From NCBI GenBank assembly GCA_037179385.1, contig CM074195.1, positions 32,072,222 to 32,136,221 of the forward strand: 64,000 nucleotides of DNA. The letters run 5' to 3'. Each line of letters starts with the position of its first letter. The first letter of the stretch is position 1. A program made the position numbers and the translations under genes. This DNA comes from Holothuria scabra. Taxonomy: Eukaryota > Echinodermata > Holothuroidea > Aspidochirotida > Holothuriidae. Shown piece after piece: positions 12,612-25,500 of this stretch. The notes below the pieces were generated by a model. The model had not been told where the DNA came from, made no database searches, and worked only from the letters and a program-made list of their open reading frames with translations.

Positions 12612-12875
12612 TTAAAGGGCAAAAGCAGTCATCCCAAATTTAAGTAGTGTAGTAGACTGTTCAGTTTCACGATTGGCTGTTGGGAGTCATATGACAACAT
12701 TTTTTCTCTTCAATTGTGAATTTACGTGGAATAACTGCTTGGTTTCCTTTGAATATGCAATATTGAAGTTATAAAATGTAATGAAAGATACTTTGAAGAG
12801 AAATAAGATGAAAATTGTGCTATTTAGCTTTTACTTCAAAATAAATTTGGGGGACTACTCGATCTTTACCTTTAA
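12612..12875 (-). mobile_element. TTAA-bounded MITE, family M, copy 1
   Basis: It starts TTAAAGGGCAAAAGCAGTC and ends ATCTTTACCTTTAA. It aligns in reverse complement to the copies at 38466-38722, 48521-48780 and 48777-49038; shared interior blocks include GATTGGCTGTTGGGAGTCA and CTTTGAAGAGAAATAAGATG. No open frame is present. Confidence 0.85.
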
Positions 12876-13021
12876 GTGAAAAATTTCCTACAGAATATAC
12901 ATAAATTTAACATTAAAATGTGTTACCCGTTGATAGGACAACAGAGAAAGAAGCTTTAATTAAAGTTACAAAGAAGACAGTTGCATTAATAATACTGTTT
13001 TTGGACAAACTCTTACAAGGG

Positions 13022-13166
13022 GATGCTAACTGTTTAACAAGAAATTTCCTAACTGGTTAACGATAACCCTAATCCCTAACCTTATCCCTTACCAGAACAA
13101 AGAATACAATTGATACAATACAATGGCAACGGCCAATCAAAAACACTTTTTTCAACAGTGCGCATC
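13022..13166. mobile_element. Small inverted-repeat MITE, family X, copy 1
   Basis: The left end is GATGCTAACTGTTTAACAAG. The right end, ACAGTGCGCATC, is its diverged inverse. It encloses about 145 bp that matches 19987-20119. Confidence 0.6.
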
Positions 13167-13777
13167 TACCCTTATTTTCAAATAGCAATTGGCACCGCTA
13201 CGGTGGGGAAAAGGAGCATTTCCCCCAGATTTTGTCTATGCCTCACTTAAGCCCCATTTGCGCTCCCTGGACCCCACCACGCAGGAACGGGCTTTTGGGG
13301 CTCGGTTTCGGGCTGCGCTTGAAAAGTTTTACCTCCAATCTTATTCTTTGCCCTTAGTTTGCCACTGAAAATATCCTAAATATACTTTGAGAAAGATTTT
13401 AATCAAGAACAAACGTTAAGTATATATATTGATACCCAACGTCACAAATCCCTATCAGTGTATCATTAGTAAAGACTATAAGCAACTGAAATGGAACTCA
13501 AAATGTGAAAGTACTGTTCCTTAGAAATCCGTGGAGCGTTATAAATTCTTGTTAAACGGGTTGAACTTGTTGAAAACGTAGGTGTCATTCACGCGTCAAA
13601 CGCTTCGTTTCATTTTTTAGTGGTTCGTGAATCAGTAAGCATGCATTACACCCAACTGTACTGGTATGAAATTGTCATTATAAATCGGACTTTTGCTTTA
13701 AATGGCTCCCATTTTTACCGCCTACAAAGAAGACAGTTGCATTAATAATACTGTTTTTGGACAAACTCTTACAAGGG

Positions 13778-13922
13778 GATGCTAACTGTTTAACAAGAAA
13801 TTTCCTAACTGGTTAACGATAACCCTAATCCCTAACCTTATCCCTTACCAGAACAAAGAATACAATTGATACAATACAATGGCAACGGCCAATCAAAAAC
13901 ACTTTTTTCAACAGTGCGCATC
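13778..13922. mobile_element. Small MITE, family X, copy 2
   Basis: This copy arose by the 756-bp tandem duplication, since it lies exactly one period from 13022-13166, and not by separate insertion. Confidence 0.6.
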
Positions 13923-14616
13923 TACCCTTATTTTCAAATAGCAATTGGCACCGCTACGGTGGGGAAAAGGAGCATTTCCCCCAGATTTTGTCTATGCCTC
14001 ACTTAAGCCCCATTTGCGCTCCCTGGACCCCACCACGCAGGAACGGGCTTTTGGGGCTCGGTTTCGGGCTGCGCTTGAAAAGTTTTACCTCCAATCTTAT
14101 TTTTTGCCCTTAGTTTGCCACTGAAAATATCCTAAATATACTTCAGTTTGAGAAAGATTTTAATTAAAAACAAACGTTAAGTAGATATATTGATACCTCA
14201 CGTCACAAATCCCTATCAGTGTATCATTAGTAAAGACTATACGCAACTGAAATGGAACTCAAAATGTGAAAGTACTGTTCCTTAGAAATCCGTGGAGCGT
14301 TATAAATTCTTGTTAAACGGGTTGAACTTGTTGAAAACGTAGGTGTCATTCACGCGTCAAACGCTTCGTTTCACTTTTTAGTGGTTCGTGAATCAGTTAG
14401 CATGCATTACACCCAACTGTACTGGTATGAAATTGTCATTATAAATCGGAGTTTTGCTTTAAATGGCTCCCATTTTTACCGCCTTTATGGTTCATGGGTA
14501 GATACCAACGGCTAACCAACCTGTATTAATTTACATTTCTTCAACTCAGTTACAAATGCGACGGTCGCCTTTCTTTCAAGTCCACTTTCAAGGTCTGGTG
14601 GATTGAAAATGGCACT

Positions 14617-14976
14617 ACACTCTAAAATTAAAAGAGTGAACTTATTCACTCTTTGATAGAGTAAAAAGTGTAAATTCACTCTATCAGAGTGATAAATCAC
14701 TCCAAGAGGAATGAAACTCACTCCAAAAGGATTGAAATTCACTACAGGAAGAGGGAAAATTCACACTTCCACGAATGCCAACAATGATCGTTTTTTTAAA
14801 AAGTAATCTCTGTGGGCACTCCATCAAAAGTGAAACTTCGCTCGCTTTAAGGGAATTTCGCTCTTTTTGGAGTGAATTTCAATCTTCTTGGAGTGAATTA
14901 TCACTCTAGTGGAGTGAATTCACACTTTTCACTCTATCAAAGAGTGACCTAGTTCACTCCTTTGATTTTAGAGTGT
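14617..14976. mobile_element. Foldback MITE with ~130-bp inverted arms
   Basis: The left arm starts ACACTCTAAAATTAAAAG and the right arm ends GATTTTAGAGTGT. The arms stay complementary for about 130 bp, both made of repeated CACTC/GAGTG motifs spaced 10-20 bp, around a central spacer near 14770-14840. The RNA or single strand would fold into one long hairpin. A target duplication is not clear. No protein is encoded. Confidence 0.85.
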
Positions 14977-14986
14977 GGTTGAGTAT

Positions 14987-16502
14987 TCGATAGTCGGATG
15001 CAACCGCGTGGAAAGCCTGGGAAATAATGCCACATTTTCATCAAATTCCGTCAAAAATTGACCATTTCACAGGTTAATTTCTGACTTGCACTTAATTTTG
15101 CATAAACATGAGCTGAATATGCAAATCTTGTAAACTCTAGAAAGGGACAGGTCATGTTTGGTTAATCTCATCCTTTCTTGTTTCAGCCTCCATCAAGGAC
15201 TGTATAACGTTAGTGTGTGTCCTTATTTGGTAAGTTTAAAATGAGCCCTTGCAGTTCAAAAGCATCGATTACGAAACCGGAAACCATCCGATAAGCAAAA
15301 ATTAAGGGACAGTCTAATCAGCATATGATTAACAAAGAAACGTCAACCCTCCACATCTATCGATCTATTATTGCATATAGGAAACACGTTTCTGCAGAAA
15401 CATTCAAACTTTGAAGAGGTATATCATTCTTTTGCTTTTTATAATAATGAAAGCTATTGACAGATATGTGCCACCATTTTCCCTTCGGAATCCTAATCGT
15501 TATTTAACTGACAAGTAAAATGATGACTTTTCTGTCGACCAGGCTTCCTCAAATAACGGCGCGCGCGCCACGTGGTTTGGAGTGGCGCATAAAATTACTG
15601 GGAGAATATTGAAAATTTTAACCTTTTTCATAACCTTTTGACAAGAATTGTTCTGTCTCAAAAATAGTTACTGTAAAATCTAATACTTCCCATAGACTGT
15701 CGTCACATACCGACAATTGGATATAATAACGTCCTATTTGCTCTCGCATGAAAGTAAAATCACCGTCACTGTTTACATTTATTAGAGTCAGGGCTTTGTC
15801 GATTCACCGTCACCGATGAATCGGCAAAAATTGTAAAGTTTGTGAAAATTTTGGCCGGGAAAATTGGACAAATTTTGCACCATTTTGCATGTAAGCACCT
15901 TCTGAAAAGCAAAAATTTTCAAAAGGTAAAGGGGCCACTGCTCTAACCGTTAGACCAGGCTTCCTCAATTAAATTTTCTAAAGCACCTCATTTTTAAATG
16001 TTACTGATATAATGCGCCACTGATCACCGTCCTGGGAGAAGGGTATAAAGGGAGGGGTACGTGTCACCCTTCCCTTTTGACTTCACTTTGGGATTTCAGA
16101 ACTTCCCCTTGAATTGTAAAACGATTCGACTGGTCATATAGGCGTTCCATAGTGGGTGATGTATTTACGTGTACATGTATCCGTATGAATGTCAATATAG
16201 GTATACATACGTATTTGTAACAGTTATTTTACACAAAGTGTACGTACCTTTCACGCATATGTTATACGTATGATATGTATATGCACCACGTACTAGTTAG
16301 CTAGCTAGCTAGATGCACACCGTATACCGGACCGTACCACTTGTTTGTGAAGCTGAGGTTGGCTGCCGGATACTAAGAGACGATCTTTCTACAATCTAGG
16401 AATCCCAAATATTTGCCATGACATCCAGTACTTTCTCGTCAGCATATTTTGAATGAGAAGGTCATACGTTTATTAAGTAAATTATTTTGGACTTCCCGCA
16501 AA
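14987..16502. other. Upstream region and probable 5' UTR of SSU72
   Basis: No transposon boundary is certain here. An alternating TACGTA/GTATAC-rich stretch lies at about 16140-16330 with GCTAGCTAGCTAG near 16295. The SSU72 transcription start should lie in the last few hundred bases, but no TATA box or initiator can be assigned with confidence. Confidence 0.35.
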
Positions 16503-16573
16503 ATGGCTCTGAGAATAGCTGTCGTTTGTTCCAGCAACCAAAACAGAAGCATGGAAGCACACGCAATCCTTAG
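16503..16573 (+). CDS. SSU72: SSU72 exon 1
   Basis: It encodes residues 1-23 and two bases of Ser24, including Cys9 and Arg15 of the catalytic loop. The donor is AG|GTACAT at 16574. Confidence 0.97.
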
Positions 16574-19500
16574 GTACATAACTCACCTGTCACATGCATT
16601 CATATTATGTTATGGAAGTTTGCCTATTGTGTTGGTGTTACTTCGGGCCCAGGCTAGGCTCTGTTTACTGGTTGTAGCCTAGCCTAAGTGTAGCAGAAAA
16701 TTCACAGTAGTTTATGTGACAAAACTATGTTAGAGGGGTGCATATGCAAAGCATGTTGATGAATTTTGCATTGAAATGTGATGCATGGTTATTGCACGCC
16801 CACAGAATTTTTCTCCAAAGTCATTGCGGAACTAAGGACAGGCACAGGCCTAATGTCGTAACGACTAAGTTAGGCCTAACAGTTACAACACGTACCCTAG
16901 CCCTCGAACAAGGCTGTGTATTGGTTACATCACTTGAAGGGCCTAGGGTGCATTTGGGTATTGTCGGACAGTTGACAGTTTTATCTCTATAGCTTCCAAC
17001 ACACTTGCACTAGGCCTACACTGATGCTAACCTGATACATCGACAGGCACAACTGTACTTATGTGCCCCAGATATGTACTGGATCTATGCATACGTACAG
17101 AGACCTAACACAGCCGAAGCGGGCCAAGTCGTCCCCAAACCAACTCGTCCCATACCAACTCGTCCCCAAGCCAACTCGTCCACAAGCCAACTCGTCCCCA
17201 GGCCAACTCGTCCCCAGGCCAACTCGTCCCCAAACCAACTCGTCCCCAAGCCAAGTCGTCCTCAAACCAACTCGTCCCCAATATGAAAAATGGTGTGATT
17301 TTTATGGCGCGAGAAACTGGGGGAATTATATTACCAACCAAACATTATCAAAACTGAAATATTTATGTGACAAAACATGAAATTTATTTAGTAGCACCAA
17401 ACATTAGGCCTTTATTTGTAAAACAAATTTGCAATAAAAATACAATTGTAGAAAGAGTATGTTCTTAACAAGATATATATTTGCAATTAAATATATTCCC
17501 AACAAAAATATATGTTTGCTCTAAAATATATATTTAGAAGAATATTATTTTCCAACACTTGAAATATATTGGTAAAAAAATATGTTTTTACCAAAATATA
17601 TTTGCAAGAAAACATCTCTTTCTTGAAAAAGTTACCATGTTCGCCACAAAATTATATTTGCAACAAAAATATTCTTCCAACCAGAAATAAATATTTTCAA
17701 GAAAAAGAAATAAGTTTGCAATATAAATTTGCAAGAAACATTACTTTTGCCAAAACATTTATTTGCAAGACTAATTATATTTGCCAAACTAAAAATATGT
17801 CCCCATGCAGTTGTGTTTAAAATATATGTTATCAAACTCCAAAAATATATATGTTATTGGTTATGATGGGTAGACAAATTGCGACAATAAAGTTATCATG
17901 CTATATTTTAAACTTCTTGTCATTCTGTATATATGCATAAATCACGGCTTCAAAAATTAAAAAAATTATGTGTCACGAAATCTCCCTTTTAACTAGCAAA
18001 AGGGAGGAAAAAATAATGAACAAACCAAAAACAAATGCAAAGTCGGTGTAAGCTGGTCTCTTGAAATGAGATAGGCTAATATTATTTCCCACTAATTTTT
18101 CACTAATTTCTCATATTGGGGCTGACTTGGCTTGGTGACGACTTGGCTTGGGGACGAGTTGGTTTGGGGACGACTTGGTTTGGGGACGACTTGGCCCGAA
18201 AGCAACACAGCACTTAGAAAATGTTATGTGTGTGTTGGGTATTGTCAGACACTATCGGGTGTTCTCGGACGCTTCACTATTTCAATAATATTGTACCACA
18301 AGATCTGAAAATACGCATCAAATGATAGAGAAATTATCCATTTAATCTTTGTTAAATATCCTAACACAAAATTTAGTCCGAAAAAATTGAGTTAAGTTTT
18401 CTTAAGAACCATTTGATGTTGTCATTATTTTCCACTACGCATACACACCAGTGTCAGCGCAGGGACTTGAAATTTGGGGGGGAAATTCCCCCCTTCTGAA
18501 AAATTTAGGGGGGAATTTTCATTTTTAGGGGGGGGAGGAGTCTCAAGTTCTGAGAAGTTAAGTCAAGTCTGCAATCTGCATTTACCAATAAGAGATTAAT
18601 GAAGTACTCTTTTAACATTGCCAATAACTATTAGGCTAACTGGTATGAGTAAACAAGATTTCAACAAAGTTAGATGTACCAGTTGGCCTGGCTTCTTTGC
18701 ATATGGCGCAGAATATTTCTCCTTTCTCGTACCATAACCACGGCCAAATTTTCAGCCAATTTAACTGAAACTTGTCAGCTTTTTTCTTAGTTTTACTACT
18801 TTTGTTAGCAGAACTAGGCTTAACATTAGGCCTAGTACTAGTACTGTATAACTACTGTAGTAGTATAGTAGTATTAGGCCTACTAGTAGTATTACTATTT
18901 ACGTTATTATCGCTTATCTGTAGCAGTTTGAAAAATAATCCAACTTTGACTTGGAGGTTATTTCACACTTCACAACAGTCTAAAACATGACCGATGTTTG
19001 CACACAGAGCAATTAGTTTCAGTACACACACTGCACAGAGCTAGCTGCCACTGCTGCGCGATCGTACGCTAGGCCTACAGCCCTACACTATAGCCTAGGT
19101 AGCGCTAGTAGATGCATACCCAGTCCATGCAGGTGTACTAAGGGTGTACTGTGTAGGGCTTCGTTTTACACAAACGTTTATACAAACGGTGACTCATTGA
19201 TTTTCAGAGTTTTTATTGGTATAACGGACAAGTAAATAAGTTGGGCTTTGATTATAACCCTATCGCTTATGCAAGAAAAACGATGCGGGAATTTCCCGCA
19301 GACAAATGTTTTTCTTGCGGGATTATTGATTCTGTTGCGGGAATCCCGCAATCGCGCAGCCTAGCGCGAACACTGATACACACATAGGCATACGTATGTG
19401 TACATATTAGTGTGTACATGTATGTAGGTTTGTGTACTGTCCGAAAACATCCAACAGAGACAGCACTAGTTGAACTGTGCTGTAAAACCATGTAAAGGCA

Positions 19501-22500
19501 CATAGCACAGTATTGTGCTTACTAAGGTTTTAACGAAACTTGCGGCAATAAAAAAAAACATATTTCTCATAACATGAATTTTTCTACAAAAATTTACAGC
19601 CCGGCAGGAAAATTTCCAAGGTCTTGCACACTTGGATATGTGCCAAGGAATTTTCAAACTGAAATTTATTGCTGCAATTAGGTTCCATTTTCTTGAAAAT
19701 GAGAAGGCTTCATGTGCTTCAGATGCAACTGTGCAGACTGCATACATTTATCTAAGAAACAACTGTGTGGTGTATACAATCAATCAAACTATCGTTAGCA
19801 GTGACTTAATTTATATACCACTGTCCGAGAACACCCGACGTCCGAGAACACCCAAAGTGACCCTAGGCTAGGCTCATTCCTCAATCCTCTCACAATACAG
19901 CCCTTGCACAGATAACGTTAATAAATGTACCCACTAGCTAGGACACTTGCTGACCATCATCTCCTGCATCCCCAAATAATAGGGGCGATGCGCAGTGTTT
20001 AAAAAGTAATTTCCTTACTGGCTAACGATAGCCTAATCTCTAACCCTGACAAAGAATAAAATCGATTAAATACAATGGTAACAACCAATCAAGAAACACC
20101 TTGTTAAACAGTGGGCATCTACTCACATAATAAAATACTCTCACCAAACTTCACACAGATGATCTCTGGCACCGTATTAATACCTTTCCGCAAAAGATGT
20201 GTACAAGTTGCATCAAAGGATCAGCTACAGGAAAAGAAAACTTGATAGCCCTTGAAGCTTGCATGTTTTATGTGGATTTGTGAAGTTCAGCCTTCCTACC
20301 AACCCCCTCTTTTCCACACCTGTGTTCTAAAAACGTGTGAACGATATGTTGTGATGCCACAAAGATGACGTCATTGTGTCATGCACACTTGATAGCAGAT
20401 CCAGTGTTATCACTAATGAGGCCTGGTGACATGAAAAATGAAAAGTTGGATATAGATACGTAAAAAGCATTGACTCAAAGCATTGATTTAAAAAAAATTA
20501 CATTAAAAGTGACCACTTTACTGGACAACTTATTATTTGCACTTAATCATGCATCAAAAGGAGGTTTATAGATTTGCAAATCTTGTGATGAGGGAACATC
20601 GCATATGGATGATGTCATTCTTTTTTCTGGCAACTTTAAAGGATCAATTCTCCCACCTCAAACTGCACTTCTTGTAGGGGGTAACAGAAGCTCTCAATTG
20701 GCTTGCTTTTTGATTGACTGCTAATTCAAACAGTGCAGAGTACCAAAGTTTATATGACACAGCATGAACTGTAGTGAGAGTGTTTTGATTACACACATTA
20801 AGCTTTTCTATACTCACTTGTACCAGTTAAACTGAGATTTTTTCTGGGTGAGGGTGAATTTTAGACAGTTGTGGAAGGGGCTTTTAAGTAAGAAGGTTAG
20901 GAGAATTGGCACTGTTTGGGGTGAGAGAATAGGGCCTTTAAGGCCAAGGCCTTTTGCTGACATGTCATTATACAGTACCTTTAAAGTGTACCTCAAGTCT
21001 AAAAGTTCAAGCATGGCAAATGAATTCAAACAGTCCAATTCCCATCTTCATAGGACATTCCTGAGTTGAGATTAAAAATGTTGAAGTATATATTAGAATG
21101 GTACATTGTACAATAATTTGTGATGTCATTGTTGTACCACTCAAATTACTGTTTTTGTATTTCTTTATTGGTTCGGAAAGTTGCTGCATCTTGTACCAAT
21201 ATACAGTAGAAGTCTTTACTCTGAGGGGGTGATGTAATTTAAGCCTTATCTGTACAACATGTTATGCAAGCCAGTAGAAGGTATTCAAGGTCACAAAAAC
21301 AGTTTCACTCTCCAGGGGAAACAAAGCAGGTAGCGTGAGTTGTACAAGAGGGCAGTCACAACCTCATTGCACAATGGACTATTTGTTAATTAAAGAGAAT
21401 AAATTTCAACATTTGCAGTAATATCTTGACAATGGAACAAGCTATGACAATGGGAGTTGGATAAGAAGGATTCACTTTACAATCTCTGAAATAGATATTT
21501 TTAAAATTCCAGACTTGAGGTACACTTTGTTGTTTTCTCATCTCCCAGAGAGTATTATCTGTTTACTATGTGCAGTTAACATATTTTGTCTTTTTATTTT
21601 CCTTTTTTCAGCAAAAAAGGGTTCAACGTAAGGTCATTTGGAACGGGAGCCAACGTCAAGTTGCCAGGATCTGCTCCAGACAAGCCAAATATATATGACT
21701 TTAGTACAACTTATGAGCAGATGTACCAAGACTTGTGCAAGAAGGATAAACATCTGTATCCTGGTTTTCTTTCAGTTGCTTCTTCTTGTTTGTGTATCAT
21801 ACTCTTATCTTCTCTTTCTCTATTAACATTCACAATCTTTACAGATTGCATATTGACAATGATTTTGTGGACTTGTGTTCACTGGTTGCCTTTCCAGGAT
21901 TTTGTAAGTATTAAGTATAGGTGAAAAAAGTTTTGTCATTTGACCAATTTGTGTTATAGACAAGTGGCTCATAACCTGTTAGGACGTGATCTTCAGTGTG
22001 AATAACCAAAAAAAAAAAGGTGTGTCTGGGGGGGGGGGGGGGGGAGGAAGGGGATCCCTGTTTGCATAAGTTCAGTGGTTGTAAGGGACAGAATTCAAAT
22101 TTACAGAATCATCATGATATGCATTAGGGGAGAGGGGACACAAGGTAACCTTATTTTGAAATTTGAACCCACTCAGGAGAAAGGATTAGGAAGTTTGCCC
22201 CTGAAAAGGTACCCTGGTAGATTTACAAGCAAAATGGCAGCACCCACGGTGGCAGAATTAAAAGTTGGTAAAGTAACGGGGGGGGGTTGAAGTAAAAAAA
22301 AACATTAGTGGATTCATGCAGTGCATAAAAAGGAATTTTTAAAGGTGGGCGGAAAACCCATAAACAAGCTATCTTAGCCTAGTGTAGCGGCATCATATTA
22401 ATTGGATTGGCTCTAGATCACTGGAAATGGCATCTTCCATGCCTTGAAAGTTGCATATTAAGCATGTAAGTATAGTAGGGCTTAAAATGGTAGTGATATC

Positions 22501-25500
22501 ATGAAACACACAAATTTACAAATAAAAAAAAATTTTAACGGAGGATAAGTGACTTCAAGGCCCCCTCATTTTCTATGTGCCAGAAATTAGGTGTCATGTA
22601 AATCTGGTGAGTAACAGTCCCATTTACTTGTTCCCTTAAATTGTTTGATAAATTTGCTTATCCTTCAAGTTCCTTTCCTTGAAAATCTGAAGTCTTTGTG
22701 CTACATCTACCCCCTTTTTAAATGCCATATCTCCATGCCACTTAACATTCTTTCAAACTTTACTACCTTTTTCGTTTGTTTGTGACGCATCCTTACTTGA
22801 AGAAAATCAGTTTTTACTGAACCAAAGTACAGGATGTTGTTTTGTATTCACAGCTTTGTACAAAAGTATAAACTTCTAAAGGAAATAAAAGGTCAATAAA
22901 AGTATAAAAACTAAAGATCCCTCTTTTTATCTTTTTTTGCTTCATGAGTAGTTTAAACTATGCATTTGGTAGGGCAAAGTTTGATCCTGATAAGGAGAAG
23001 AATGTTGGGGCAGATCCAGGATTTTTGTTTGGGGGTGCACTAGATTCACTCATTAGGTAGGGTATCTCTTGGTAAACTGGAAGGGGTCTGAAATAATGGT
23101 AACATAGGACAAGTCCATGGTACTTCAGGGTTTGTTGAATTATTGGTAATTGAATTGATAGAATATGGTCATTGTTTTGGGTTTTTAGTACCTGAAAAGT
23201 TGGGTTGTGGAAATTATGGGTTGGGGGGGGGGGGGGGAGGTGTAGCCTATATGCCAGGATCTTCCACAGGGATGTAGTCAGATGGAGTTTTACACCGTTT
23301 CCAACCTATTGGTTCAAGTAGAGCCAACCACGGCTTTTTTTTTCCAGTAGTGTCTCACTGGGATGTAAAAAATAGCGTGATGAGGAAAATTTTAAAACTG
23401 CATTACACAAGAACAAATTCCACTGGGAAGAACACAACCAGAGAATAAATTTCCAAAATCAGTCAAGATTTCAGAGAAAAAGACCATATCGAACTGTTGT
23501 TCATTTGCAACACAAAATTCAAAGCAAAGTGGTGTACTTGGGTAGAAGTTACGAGCAATGAAAAGGCCCCAGTGTTTGGTCAAAGAATCTTTGACACCTG
23601 TTGAGGTGTCAAAGATTAATGATCTGTACAAAACATAATCTGTGGTTGATGATCTGTACAAAAGAAAAAATGTGCAAAGAAGTTGTGAAAACGACTGAAA
23701 ACATTGGGAAAGAGACCTTAAGCATGTGACGCTAGGGCCTGGAAAAACCGAGAACGGAGCCCCAAGAAATCGAAATGCGCCCTTGTCAAAAGCACGTAAT
23801 CTTTGTACACTTTCTGCGAGACATAAAATCAGGTCTTAGGTGGCAGAAGTAAAAATTACTGCAGTTATTTTATCGTGACACGCTTTGATCGATTTCCATG
23901 CGGTGTAGACCAAATACTCTTCAAGGCTAGATTCCAAGATTTGTAGGTCCCAAATTGAGTGTTCAAGGTGAAACTGTTGAGCATACCAATTCATACGTAA
24001 TTTTGCAAGGTGACCTTCAGGGGGTGAAGTAGGCCTACCCCACAACGTTCTTCGTGGTCTGTCCCCGCATGATTTCTTGCTTGAATATGTTAGATTTAGT
24101 TGGAACCACATAGTTATCTTAATAATCAGGTAGTTTCATTACAAAAGCTTAATTGCAAATGGGAACCGATGGAATAAAGGTTATTTTGATCATGGCCGGG
24201 AAAACGACGCCGGGGCAAGCAAGCTTTCCGCGCTCTTATTTCTGCTTTTTCTGGAGAAAATTGTTACATGTTGCGGAAGGACCATTGACCGTGTGGACAT
24301 CTGGCACTATTGGTTTTGAATCTCCGGAACTTCGGCAACATTTGGGGAAAATGGCGGGCATATTCATTCCTGAGACAGCAAAAAGTCGAAAAGGAGAATT
24401 TTTGGAGACCGCCCGGCCCCATTCTGGCATGGCCGAATGATCGAGACTTTTCTGTCAAAGGTGAGAGCGATCTTTGTTCTTTTTGAGGGCGGACGGGTGC
24501 TTTTTAAATGTTGAGAAATTAAATAAAAAAGATTTTAACAAATAGCGGCCTTCAGATGATCTACCCGTTAAAGTTTGAAAATGTCCAGTCCCAAAAACTT
24601 TTAGGTGGACTTATGCATGGTAAAGGTCCAGGAAGTCTAGAAGGATTGATCGAGTGCATATTAAACTTGCATAACTCTTTAGAAATCAACAGATTCAAAA
24701 ATCAATTTTGGGTCATTGGCGTAGCCAAATTGGCAGCTCGGACTTCCAAATGTTGCACCATATTGCATCAGATGGTACATGAATATTCATAAATTTCATA
24801 AAGGCCAGCAGTTGAACAATCTATAAAATAATTCAGTGCACTGGGAACTTGCAGAAGCCATGAGTAGCCATGAGACATGTAACAGTGTTGCCATAGTGTG
24901 AGCAATGAAGTCTTACCCCTCACCCTCACTGGTAGCTTCCAGGTAATTAATGGTCTCTCGATAGATACCTCACTCATAGGTCTCCCTACCTGGCCCTTGA
25001 AAGCGTGTGTGGTCCTTGGGGGCCTTTCTGTTCAGTGCAAATTCACCAGATTTAACTTGTACCCCTGGTATATAAGAAATATCGATAGTCGCCCAAAGTT
25101 TGATTAGTGTGTCAGCTAGACCTGTTTCATTGGCCGGGTCATACCGAAGACTTTTAGAACGGAACCTTCTACCATTGTGCTTGGCGCTCGGCATAAGCAA
25201 TAGAGAAGGGAAAAAAACAAATGAGTCACCGTCAACTGGAGAAAGGCCGTGGTCGGCTAGACTCGAACCAATTGGTTGGAAACTGGGCCGTAAAACTCGA
25301 TCTTACCTAACCTATTTCATGAATACTAAAATGTGAATTTTACAAGAAGTCTCTGCTTGAAATAATTACCCAGAATATACAATAACTACCGTATGTCCTG
25401 AAATATAATGAAACAGTACCATAGGGGTAGGGAGCGGCCGGGGGGGGGGGGTGGGGCTGGGACAGCCCCGAGTGAAAATGAGGTCACAAGGGCGCCGAAG

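Larger units (their letters stand above)
12967..14483. repeat. Recent 756-bp tandem segmental duplication
   Basis: Unit 1 is 12967-13722 and unit 2 is 13723-14483. Both run from TACAAAGAAGACAGTTGC to GGCTCCCATTTTTACCGCC. I count roughly a dozen single-base differences plus a 4-5 bp insertion in unit 2, so the copies are nearly identical and the duplication is recent. No gene is evident inside. Confidence 0.93.
18204..20635 (+). other. SSU72 intron 1, middle part
   Basis: Non-coding. It contains a short G-rich candidate element near 18463-18562 (left CAGGGACTTGA, right TCTCAAGTTCTG), short CCCGCA palindromes at 19284-19356 and MITE family X at 19987-20119. The rest shows TAGGCC-rich unique sequence. 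Confidence 0.45.
21756..25104 (+). other. SSU72 intron 2, proximal part
   Basis: Non-coding with respect to SSU72. It contains G-runs near 22029-22043 and 23223-23237, a SINE body fragment (23287-23362), a perfect hairpin (23586-23617), and a candidate exon of unknown identity (24194-24459). Confidence 0.5.

Noticed and set aside
17126..17284. CRISPR-like direct repeats
   Set aside because: The 16-bp units are contiguous with no unique spacers and form the arm of an inverted-repeat transposon in a eukaryotic intron.
17059..17380. Repetitive proline/serine-rich frames on both strands
   Set aside because: They arise from the 16-bp terminal iterons of a foldback element with a proven target duplication; both strands are open for the same reason.
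21756..21924. Continuation of the SSU72 exon 2 frame (YPGFLS...)
   Set aside because: It departs from the family exactly at a GTATCC donor, and exon 3 restores the conserved LYTQNG only if splicing occurs there.
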